Shown here piece by piece: positions 1 to 6,112 of a DNA stretch of 15,416 nt. The notes under the pieces were generated by a model, which saw nothing but the letters and a program-made list of their open reading frames with translations, did not search any database and was not told the DNA's origin. The first letter of the stretch is position 1, and the number at the start of each line of letters is the position of its first letter. The position numbers were made by a program, and so were the translations under genes. This DNA is from JBCDKH01 sp964388485. GTDB lineage: Bacteria; Planctomycetota; Phycisphaerae; Tepidisphaerales; Tepidisphaeraceae. The stretch covers positions 1 to 15,416 of the forward strand of contig CAYMAS010000064.1 of NCBI GenBank assembly GCA_964388485.1, read 5' to 3'.

Positions 1-52
1 CGGGCGACATGCCCGAGTCACAGATGCTAGCCGACCATGCGCAGCTGTAGTA
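1..52. other. Non-coding edge, possible weak hairpin
   Basis: This is the stretch beyond the glycosyltransferase stop codon. Bases 1-15 can fold into a five-base-pair hairpin (CGGGC, GACAT loop, GCCCG). It has no T-run on either side, so terminator function is uncertain, and nothing else is recognisable. Confidence 0.3.
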
Positions 53-1135
53 CTAGCCCCGCTCGATAGCGGCGAGTAGTTCCTGCTCCGCCAGATCCGC
101 CCGGGCCTCGTACGTGTGATCCTTCGCCACACGCCGCTCCGCCGCGTCGCCGACGGCCTTGGCTTTGGCCTCGTCCAGCGACTCGAGATGAGCCGCGACC
201 GCTTCCGCATCGCTAGCCACGAGCACTTCGGCATCGGGTTCGAGAAAATCCTCGATGCCTTTCCACGCGTCCGTGATGAGGCACGCTCCGGCACCGGCGG
301 CTTCGAAGACACGCGTCGCCGGCGACCAGCCGTACCGAGCCATGCTCTCACGGTTCACGTTCAACACCGCCCGCGGCGTGCAGTTGAACGCGTTGTGATC
401 CGGTGGTGCGACGTGACCGATCGCCTGCACGTTCGGCGGCAACTTCGCGTCGTGCCAGCCGTTGCCGCCGAGGAGAAAGAGCTTGTTCGGCAGCAGGCGC
501 GCGACGTCGAGGAAGAATGTGCCGATCCGCTCCTCCCGATCCGGCAGCCGATTGGCCAGCAAGGCCAGGTCGCACGCGAACTTCGGATTCGCCGGCACCC
601 GATGGTGCGTGCTCAGGTCACACGCGTTGTAAATAGGCACACATCGCTTAACCCCGAGCTTCGCGTACGCCTCCACCACCGGTGGCCCGCCGCCGTAAGT
701 TAGGACGACGTCGTACGCCGAGGCCTGTCGTCGAAACGGGTCCGCCTCGTCGTTGAACGTCCGATCCAGCGTCGCCGGAGCGTCGACATCCCAGAAAACG
801 CAAGCCCGGTCAGGCCGCTTGAGCTTCGTCGCCACCAGCTCCTCCAGCTCGCGATCAAAGACGCCAACGCCGCTCGCCTTAACGATGACGTCGGCGAACC
901 CGTCCGCCTCGGCCACGGCACGGCCCATGGCTTCGATCGTGTTGTCGTAGACGACGCTGGTGGCGTAGCCGGGATTGGGGTGATCGACGTGGCTTTGCCG
1001 GTCGTAGGCGTCGGGCTCGTAAAAGGTCGTTTCGTGCCCCCGCTCGGCCAAAGCCCGGAGCATGCCGCGGTAGTAGGTGGCGGCGCCGTTCCAGTAGGCG
1101 CTGACGAGCGATGAGCCGAAGAAAGCGATCCGCAT
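53..1135 (-). CDS. CgeB-like family glycosyltransferase
   Basis: A 360-residue protein that looks like a GT-B glycosyltransferase of the CgeB/YkvP type. It begins MRIAFFGSSLVSAYWNGAA, a Rossmann first strand followed by a glycine-rich turn. The C-terminal half carries the family signature: a LNVNRESM segment, an arginine (ATRVFEAAGAG), then LITDAWKGIEDFLEP and an EVLVASD stretch, matching the Glyco_trans_1_2 pattern. Such enzymes transfer sugars from nucleotide donors to surface glycans or proteins; donor and acceptor cannot be read from sequence. The frame stays open 55 codons further upstream, but that extension is low-complexity and lies inside the preceding Fur-type gene, so the ATG at 1133-1135 is preferred. 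It lies 10 bases after the Fur stop codon, so the two are probably co-transcribed. No signal peptide or membrane segment; cytoplasmic. No clear Shine-Dalgarno site. Confidence 0.8.
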   Translation of the reverse strand: MRIAFFGSSLVSAYWNGAATYYRGMLRALAERGHETTFYEPDAYDRQSHVDHPNPGYATSVVYDNTIEAMGRAVAEADGFADVIVKASGVGVFDRELEELVATKLKRPDRACVFWDVDAPATLDRTFNDEADPFRRQASAYDVVLTYGGGPPVVEAYAKLGVKRCVPIYNACDLSTHHRVPANPKFACDLALLANRLPDREERIGTFFLDVARLLPNKLFLLGGNGWHDAKLPPNVQAIGHVAPPDHNAFNCTPRAVLNVNRESMARYGWSPATRVFEAAGAGACLITDAWKGIEDFLEPDAEVLVASDAEAVAAHLESLDEAKAKAVGDAAERRVAKDHTYEARADLAEQELLAAIERG

Positions 1136-1145
1136 CGCCGGCAGC

Positions 1146-1688
1146 TTATCCGGTTCGGTCGGACCGTCGGGCGAAGACGTGGAAGCTGTGCCGCACCGGC
1201 TCGAAGCCGAGGCGTCGACACAGTTCATCGCGAGCCTGACGAAGTTCTGGCGACTCGATCCGCAGGACCTCGCCGGTGTCGGCATCGATGAGGTAGTCAC
1301 TGGGCTGACGAGGCCCGGCGGGATCGGCGACGACCTCGAACAACGCGTGCCGGGAACCGTCGAACAGCACTTGCCGCAGAAGCCCTGCTTCCTGCAGGTG
1401 CGTCAGCGTCCGGTAGACCGTCGCCCGGCTGCCGGCCCGACCCGATGCCTGCAGATCCTCCGCGACCGCGTCGGCGGCGAAGAGGCCCTCCATCCGCAGG
1501 ATGGCATCGAGCACGGCGGCGCGTTCACGAGTGAACTTGAGCTTCTTGCGTCGCAGGAAGGTGCGGAAAATCGCGCACGCCGGCGCGACCGACCGCGGCG
1601 GACCTTTCGTCTGCGGCAGCGGCGGGATCGATTTGAGCCTCAGGATCGGCACCGCCGCCACGTTCGCCTCTTCATCAGCAACAGCCAT
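1146..1688 (-). CDS. Fur-family transcriptional regulator lacking metal ligands
   Basis: A 180-residue Fur-superfamily regulator. Residues about 53-105 form the winged helix, with the diagnostic recognition helix SRATVYRTLTHLQEAGLL (about 87-104). The C-terminal half keeps the dimerisation-domain layout (LID..TGEVLRIESPEL, then a helix and HSFHVFARR). The ligands that normally define the family are gone: where Fur, PerR and Zur have an HHDH..C..C run, this protein has PSDYLIDADTGEV (about 129-141), with Asp-135 and Thr-138 replacing the two cysteines and no histidine cluster. Metal sensing is therefore doubtful; it may be constitutive or sense something else. The first 40 residues are a variable tail and the true start could be further in. 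It is the first gene of a two-gene unit with the glycosyltransferase and is divergent from the solute-binding protein, only 30 bases away, so one short control region may serve both. Confidence 0.85.
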   Translation of the reverse strand: MAVADEEANVAAVPILRLKSIPPLPQTKGPPRSVAPACAIFRTFLRRKKLKFTRERAAVLDAILRMEGLFAADAVAEDLQASGRAGSRATVYRTLTHLQEAGLLRQVLFDGSRHALFEVVADPAGPRQPSDYLIDADTGEVLRIESPELRQARDELCRRLGFEPVRHSFHVFARRSDRTG

Positions 1689-1718
1689 GGCCCGAGCTTA
1701 CCCGGTATCGTCGGGCGA

Positions 1719-3014
1719 ATGCGTCAGGCGATTCACGACACGCTCGGACCCGCCGGTTGGGCGGTGGTCGGCATGACGCTGCTCTGCGTCGTTGCCACCC
1801 TTCTTTGGCCTCGTGACGAAGTCGCGGATCGGCAGATCTGGACCTTCGCCAAAACACACGCTGATGCCTGGGAGCAACCGGTCGACGGGATCTCGGCCCT
1901 CGACTGGTTCGAGCAGACAACGGGCGAGTCGGCGGCGGTTGAGGTGTTGTCGCGAGACGCGCTCGATCTTCGGATGAACGCGTTGCTGTCGACCGCGTCG
2001 CCGGAGTTGCCCGACGTGGTGCAGCTGGACGTCTTCAGCGCGACGCGGCTTTTGGATCGGCCGACGGTGCCGTTGTTGCCGCTGGACGACGCGCGGGCAA
2101 CGGCGACCTTCCTGCCGAAGCGACTCGAAGCGTTTCGGCGGGACGGCGTCCTCTATGGCCTGCCGGCGGACGTGCATCCGGTGGCGTTGGCGTATCGCGT
2201 CGACCTGTGGCAGGCGGCGGATCTGGACCCGACGACGGCGAGCACTTGGTCAGAATTCGCCGCTCTGTGTCGCCTCTACCGCGAGCGGACGAATCGGCCG
2301 GCTTTGGAACTGGCGCGGCTACGCAGCGACCACGTGACGCTCCTGCTGCAGCAGGCAGACGTGTCGCTGCCGAAGGATCTAGAGGCCGATACGACAAAGG
2401 ACGTCGTGCTGTTTCTCGCCGCGTTGCTGGCCGATGACGCCGCCGCCCCGACGACCGGTGGGCACTCGCAGTGGGCCAAGGATTTTGCTGCCGGTGACGT
2501 GGCGACGCTTTGGATGCCGGATTGGCGTGTCGCGTATCTCAGGCAAGCAGCGCCGGAACTGGCGGGGAGGGTCGCGTTGATGCCGTTGCCGCAATGGAAC
2601 GACGGCCCTTCGACGGCTGGTTGGGGGGCGACGATGCTCGCCGTGCCGCGGGGTGTGATCGATCCTGAAGCGGCTCGGCGCTTGCTGTGGCACGTTGCCG
2701 CCAGCGATGCCGCCGAGGGTGGTCGACGAGCGATGTCCGACATGCTCTCGCCGCGGCTGGAACGGGCATTGTTGCCGATTGACGACGCCTTTTTCGTGAC
2801 GGGACCGCCCCGCCGGTTGTTCGCTGAGCTAGCCCCGGATGTCGATCTCCCCCGGGCCGATGCCGCGTATGCAGCCGCCGCGGCTCACCTGGGCATCCTG
2901 CTCGGAGCCACCGCCGACGATCTGGAGGCGAGCCTGGACGCAGGTCGGGTCCGCGACCGTCTCCAGCAGCGACTCCGTGCCGCGGCCCGGGACGTGGCAC
3001 GCCGTGCAGAATGA
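1719..3014 (+). CDS. Membrane-anchored extracellular solute-binding protein (family 1-like)
   Basis: A 431-residue protein with a single N-terminal hydrophobic segment (residues about 13-30, GWAVVGMTLLCVVATLLW), then an extracytoplasmic domain resembling family 1 (MalE-type) ABC substrate-binding proteins. Typical features are DVVQLDVF (a strand near the hinge), a DGVLYGLPADVHPVALAYRVDLW segment in two runs, ASTWSEFAALC, FAAGDVATLWMPDW, and MPLPQW...GWGATMLAVP, the usual order of family 1 landmarks. The anchor has no good lipobox, so it is probably a membrane-tethered protein rather than a lipoprotein. No permease or ATPase gene is nearby: the next gene is convergent, with only 3 bases between stops. 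It is therefore an orphan binding protein, or its transporter is elsewhere. The ATG at 1719 was chosen because it puts the hydrophobic segment at the N-terminus; the open frame extends upstream over the divergent Fur gene. Substrate unknown. Confidence 0.78.
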   Translation: MRQAIHDTLGPAGWAVVGMTLLCVVATLLWPRDEVADRQIWTFAKTHADAWEQPVDGISALDWFEQTTGESAAVEVLSRDALDLRMNALLSTASPELPDVVQLDVFSATRLLDRPTVPLLPLDDARATATFLPKRLEAFRRDGVLYGLPADVHPVALAYRVDLWQAADLDPTTASTWSEFAALCRLYRERTNRPALELARLRSDHVTLLLQQADVSLPKDLEADTTKDVVLFLAALLADDAAAPTTGGHSQWAKDFAAGDVATLWMPDWRVAYLRQAAPELAGRVALMPLPQWNDGPSTAGWGATMLAVPRGVIDPEAARRLLWHVAASDAAEGGRRAMSDMLSPRLERALLPIDDAFFVTGPPRRLFAELAPDVDLPRADAAYAAAAAHLGILLGATADDLEASLDAGRVRDRLQQRLRAAARDVARRAE

Positions 3015-3017
3015 TCG

Positions 3018-3719
3018 TCAAGAAACGTGAGACGTCGGCAGCAGGGGAAGCAGGAGCTCCATCGTTCGAGCCGTTGCGCCGCGTTGCTCGTCGACAACCC
3101 GTTGCGCCGCCCGGCCGGCTTTCGTGGCACGCTGCGAATTCTGCACGAACTCGAGCGACCTGGCCGCGAGTGAAGCGGCATTCGTCGCTTCGGCCAGGGC
3201 CCCGGCATCCCGGAGCAGCCGCGTCGGTTGGTCAAAGTTGCCGAAGTAGGGCCCCGTGATGATCGGCTTGCCCATCGCCGCCGGCTCGATGAGGTCACTG
3301 CCGTGCTGCCGCGGACCGAGGTCCACGAGCGTCCGGCCGATGATCGCGACGGTCGCCATCGCCCAGGCGAGACGTAGCTCGCCCATCGTGTCGATCAGCA
3401 CCACGCCGTCCGGCTCGACCTCTGCCGTCGACCGGCGGGTCAGCCGACATCGCTGCCGAATGAGCGTCGCGACGTCTTCAAATCGGGGCGGGTGCCGGGG
3501 GACGATCACGAGTCGAACGTCGGGCCGGTTTTGTCGGACAAGATCAAAGGCGTCGAGGATCATCGCCTCCTCGCCGGGGCCGGTGCTGCCGGCGACGAGG
3601 ATCGGCTCGTCGCCGAGGCCCAGGCAAAGCTTGAAGTTGTCAACCGATGGCACTTGCGTCGGAGCGGCGTCGAACTTCAACGATCCAGTGACGGCGACGC
3701 GATCCGCCGGCACGCGCAT
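3018..3719 (-). pseudogene. waaA: Kdo transferase, C-terminal part (frameshifted waaA)
   Basis: The C-terminal GT-B domain of a GT30 3-deoxy-D-manno-octulosonic acid transferase, which adds Kdo to the lipid A precursor at the inner membrane. Family landmarks are VPADRVAVTGSLKFDAAP at the domain junction, VAGSTGPGEEAMILDAF, LVIVPRHPPRFEDV, and HGSDLIEPAAMGKPIITGP, the nucleotide-sugar binding segment with its conserved glutamate. It is in a different reading frame from the N-terminal part (3677-4303). Upstream of the ATG at 3719 this frame still reads as family-like sequence (AAVAAQDETYANRFIGM), so the ATG is an internal codon and not a real start. The domain itself is intact to the TGA at 3018-3020. 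Whether a functional enzyme is made depends on whether the frame break is genuine. Confidence 0.85.
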
Positions 3720-4303
3720 GCCGATGAAGCGGTTCGCATACGTCTCGTCCTGAGCGGCGACAGCCGCAGCTTTCGGTAGCCCGCGAAGCTCTTTGCTGTG
3801 ACGCGACCGTTGACAACCGCCAGCGGCACGCCCCGCCGCTCACACTCGCGGGCCACGTTCGGCCAGACTTCCAGCTCCATCATGACGCAGAGCACCGCTC
3901 GCGTGCGACAGAGGAACCGGCCGACCGAAGTCGCCAGATCAACCGGAAATCGAGTCGCCACGATGTTCGCCGCGGGTGATTGGCCGTAGAGCGACACCGC
4001 CCTCTCGAAGCCGGTCTGCGTTGTCGCGGCAACGTAGATCCGAAGGTCCGGCCGCTCCTCCTGGAACGCTTCCACCAGTGGCCGTGCGGCATTCACCTCG
4101 CCGACGCTGACGCCGTGGATGACCACGCTGGGGCGATCATCGCCGGCGTCCGTCACTTCGCCCCGCCGCTTTCGCAGAGCGTCGAGCACCTTGCGTCGCG
4201 TCTTGCCGTTCGACAACCACCACGGCGACGCGACCGTCAGACCGAGGCGGTAGAGAAGGTCGTACGGGCTCGGCACGTCCCGCAGGCTATCGCGGCGACG
4301 CAT
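3677..4303 (-). pseudogene. waaA: Kdo transferase, N-terminal part (frameshifted waaA)
   Basis: The acceptor-side half of the same GT30 Kdo transferase. It contains SPYDLLYRLGLTVASPWWL near the N-terminus, the catalytic-base motif HGVSVGEVNAARPL, AATTQTGFERA, and MMELEVWPNVARECERRGVPLAVVNGRV, followed by KSFAGYRKL. After GYRKL the homology stops and the frame runs into Arg/Ser-rich nonsense up to 3677, while the expected continuation appears in another frame. Between GYRKL and AAVAAQDE the family normally has about a dozen more residues, so the junction (about 3745-3775) looks like a small deletion whose length is 3n+1, not a single-base slip. The start is uncertain: the ATG at 4303 is almost back-to-back with the divergent lipoprotein, and GTG at 4276 (VPSPYDLLYR) is a good alternative. 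Real mutation or assembly error cannot be told apart here. Confidence 0.85.
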
Positions 4304-4306
4304 TGG

Positions 4307-4663
4307 GTGTACCGTGACGGTGTCTTGTCGTTCTCCCGCACCATTCTCGCCGCGACACTCCTTGTAGTTACCTGCGGCTGTCGTCCGGGCCCGTCCGACG
4401 AGCCGCTGACGGACAGCGACCCCTTCTTCGTCATTCCCGCGGCCGCCGATTTAGCGACGGGTGAGGCGGACGACGAAGAAGTCTCGCGGCTCTTCGAACT
4501 GCTTGACCATCCCGACTACGTCGTTCGCCTCACCGCCTCGCGGAGCTTGATCGAGCGCGGCTTCGTGGACGACAACGGGTATCGCCCCTGGGTCGACGAG
4601 GTCGAGCGAAGAGAAGACGCCGAAGCCTGGCGACAGGCAGCGGGTTACGCGACTCCCGAGTAG
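4307..4663 (+). CDS. Small HEAT-like putative lipoprotein
   Basis: About 112-118 residues. The N-terminus is a signal sequence (SFSRTILAATLLVVTCGC) ending in TCGC, where Gly-Cys is an acceptable although unconventional lipobox, so outer or inner membrane lipoprotein is likely. The mature part is acidic (DSDPFFVIPAAADLATGEADDEEV), then one HEAT-repeat-like helical hairpin (RLFELLDHPDYVVRLTASRS followed by LIERG), a motif used for protein contacts. No enzyme motif. Start codon choice is open: GTG at 4307 gives VYRDGVLSF..., TTG at 4325 gives the tighter signal peptide and leaves room for a promoter against the divergent waaA. The frame is open far upstream, but that part is antisense to waaA. 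It ends 5 bases from the stop of the convergent RHH gene. Function unknown. Confidence 0.6.
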   Translation: MYRDGVLSFSRTILAATLLVVTCGCRPGPSDEPLTDSDPFFVIPAAADLATGEADDEEVSRLFELLDHPDYVVRLTASRSLIERGFVDDNGYRPWVDEVERREDAEAWRQAAGYATPE

Positions 4664-4677
4664 CAGCTTCAAGCTGC
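4663..4677. repeat. 15-bp palindrome between convergent stop codons
   Basis: GCAGCTT, a single C, then AAGCTGC forms a perfect inverted repeat. It starts in the last base of the lipoprotein stop codon and covers the stop codon of the opposing RHH gene. The loop is too small for a stable hairpin and no T-run follows, so it may be chance or a binding site rather than a terminator. Confidence 0.35.
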
Positions 4678-5139
4678 GAGCTTGGCATCCGATTGCTTCG
4701 ACAGGTACTCGTCGACCGCCTGCCGGACAATGCTTGCCAGCTCCGTCGGGCCTTCCATGGCCGCCTGGTTCTGCAGGGCCAGCAGCTTCAACGCCACGTG
4801 CGTTGTCCTCGGCACGCGGACGTAGATCGCCGTCGTCCCCTCGCCGGGGTTGATCTCGACGTCCAGCTTTGCCCGGCTCCGCCCGGCTTGCTGCTTGGGT
4901 GCTTCGGACTGCGTCGCTTCCTGCTTGGCAGTCTTGGTGGAACGGCGGACAGGCTTGGGTGCCAATGCCTCCTCCTGAGGCTCGTCCGCTTCCTGCTTCA
5001 TCTCCGGCTTGGAGACGACCGGGGCGAGCGAGCGCAGCAGGGCGTCTGCGTCAACGCCGCCCCGCTTCTTAGGATGGGACGTCGTCGGCTCAGGCCGCAC
5101 GTCGAGTCGGCTCAGGTTCTGCTTGATCGCGTCGGTCAT
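4669..5139 (-). CDS. Ribbon-helix-helix partner of ParA (ParG/CopG-like)
   Basis: A 156-residue protein in two parts. Residues 1-100 are a charged, Lys/Gln/Glu/Pro/Ala-rich tail with no predicted fold. Residues about 103-150 look like a ribbon-helix-helix DNA-binding domain: a strand AIYVRVPRTTH, a first helix VALKLLALQNQAA, and a second helix TELASIVRQAVDEYLSK. In type Ib partition systems such as ParF-ParG, a small RHH protein with a flexible N-terminal tail binds the centromere and stimulates the ParA-type ATPase, and this gene occupies that position directly behind parA. The coding regions overlap by 50 bases in different frames, and a GGAG (plus-strand 5147-5150) lies 7 bases before its ATG inside parA, so translation is probably coupled. 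The centromere-binding role is inferred from domain and neighbourhood; an autoregulator of the operon is the alternative. Confidence 0.7.
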   Translation of the reverse strand: MTDAIKQNLSRLDVRPEPTTSHPKKRGGVDADALLRSLAPVVSKPEMKQEADEPQEEALAPKPVRRSTKTAKQEATQSEAPKQQAGRSRAKLDVEINPGEGTTAIYVRVPRTTHVALKLLALQNQAAMEGPTELASIVRQAVDEYLSKQSDAKLAA

Positions 5140-5800
5140 GGGTCAGCTCCGGGAAGAGTTCTTGGAAAAGGTTCAGAAAGTCGTTCGCCGCCGCGATCGC
5201 TCCGCGATCGCCGGGCGAGTTCTGGGCGAGGCGTGGCGTCGTGGTCTGGAGTGTGACTGCTTTGGCGACGGCGTCACGCATGCCCAGTGCCGTCGTGGCC
5301 AGCGGGTAATCCATTGCCCGTAGTGCCTGGCGGACGGTCGTGTGCAGGTTGCCAACGGTGCGGATGAAGTTGAGCACGAGGCGGACGTCGATTTCGGGCC
5401 TTCCGTCGGCCGTCCTGGCCCGGGCGACCTTGTCGATCGACTGCTTCGTCTCGATCGTCGCCTGCAGATCCAACGTCGTCGGCCTCGTGGGAATGAGGAT
5501 CGTGTCGGCGAAGTACATGAGCACGTGCGTCTGCTCGTTGAGCCGAGGCGCCGCGTCACACACGACGAAGTCGTGCTCGCCGTCGAGTTCGTCCAACGTC
5601 TCGACGAGCGGTTTGGCCTCGAGCACGGTCTCGACCGTGATGCCGGGCTCCGCCCGACCGAGCCACCGAGCGGCCGACTGCTGCGGGTCGTTGTCGACAA
5701 ACGCGACGCTGTGGCCGAGGTCGAAGAGCCACACGGCCAAATGCACGGCCAACGTGGTCTTGCCGGCCCCGCCCTTTTGGTTGACGACAGCGTGGATCAT
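5090..5800 (-). CDS. parA: ParA/MinD-type ATPase
   Basis: A 236-residue deviant Walker A ATPase. From the start it reads MIHAVVNQKGGAGKTTLAVH, with the signature KGGAGKTT at residues 9-16 (Lys-9 intermolecular, Lys-14 P-loop), the Walker A' DNDPQQSAARW at 36-46 and the Walker B-type strand FVVCDAAPR at 78-86 (Asp-82). ADTILIPTRPTTLDL is the usual segment after it. The short length without an N-terminal HTH domain fits the type Ib group (ParF, Soj-like orphans). Such proteins dimerise on ATP, bind DNA non-specifically, and position plasmids, chromosomes or protein cargo. The ATG at 5800 was chosen over an upstream ATG because the P-loop normally lies about 10 residues in. The partner is the overlapping RHH gene rather than ParB, so this is unlikely to be the main chromosomal parABS locus. 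The C-terminus is charged and variable. Confidence 0.9.
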   Translation of the reverse strand: MIHAVVNQKGGAGKTTLAVHLAVWLFDLGHSVAFVDNDPQQSAARWLGRAEPGITVETVLEAKPLVETLDELDGEHDFVVCDAAPRLNEQTHVLMYFADTILIPTRPTTLDLQATIETKQSIDKVARARTADGRPEIDVRLVLNFIRTVGNLHTTVRQALRAMDYPLATTALGMRDAVAKAVTLQTTTPRLAQNSPGDRGAIAAANDFLNLFQELFPELTHDRRDQAEPEPTRRAA

Positions 5801-6112
5801 GCCCCTTGCATCGGCTAGCTGGCATCGACTTCGACAGTGATACTGCAAGTTCCCCTTCGTGGGCCCGACGAGTTTCAGGCAAGCTAACGGACGCGATAGC
5901 GCGATATCGCACTAGCGGGACATCCCGCGAGCTATCGCGATATCGCGCTTGCGGTGCAACACGCGTGCTTGCAGCACGTTCCTCAACATGATGAGCTAGC
6001 AACTTCGAAAGAACGGCATACTCCGGCGAAGCTTTGGGTCCATCCACACCCATCACGAGATCGATGTCTGCAGCACTCGATCGCGATCATGCGAAGAAAC
6101 TAGCTAGGTGGT
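5801..6112. other. Gene-free palindrome-rich region upstream of parA
   Basis: 312 bases without a convincing gene between the parA and kinase genes. It holds the dense palindrome cluster annotated separately, two GCTAGC copies (5814-5819 and 5995-6000), CACGCGTG (5960-5967), a GTGCT-TGC-AGCAC hairpin (5965-5977), GATCGCGATC (6079-6088) and CTAGCTAG (6100-6107). It must contain the parA promoter on the minus strand. Short frames here show no family resemblance. Confidence 0.6.
5893..5948. promoter_or_regulatory. Candidate centromere/operator palindrome cluster
   Basis: Within 56 bases there are two copies of the perfect 10-bp palindrome GCGATATCGC (5901-5910 and 5937-5946), an inverted pair GCGATAGC (5893-5900) and GCTATCGC (5931-5938), and between them a six-base-pair hairpin, GCGGGA-CA-TCCCGC (5915-5928). 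It lies about 95-150 bases upstream of the parA start, the place where type Ib partition cassettes carry operator or centromere sites bound by their RHH protein. The arrangement is seen directly; the binding function is inferred. Confidence 0.45.

Noticed and set aside
1179..1718. 180-codon upstream extension of the solute-binding protein
   Set aside because: It is antisense to the Fur-like gene and would push the membrane anchor to the middle of the protein.
4663..4677. Bidirectional terminator between convergent genes
   Set aside because: The palindrome has a one-base centre and no T-run, so it cannot form a normal terminator hairpin.
5556..6056. Minus-strand frame overlapping parA and its upstream region
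   Set aside because: It is an out-of-frame reading of parA; composition is Arg-rich and not conserved-looking.
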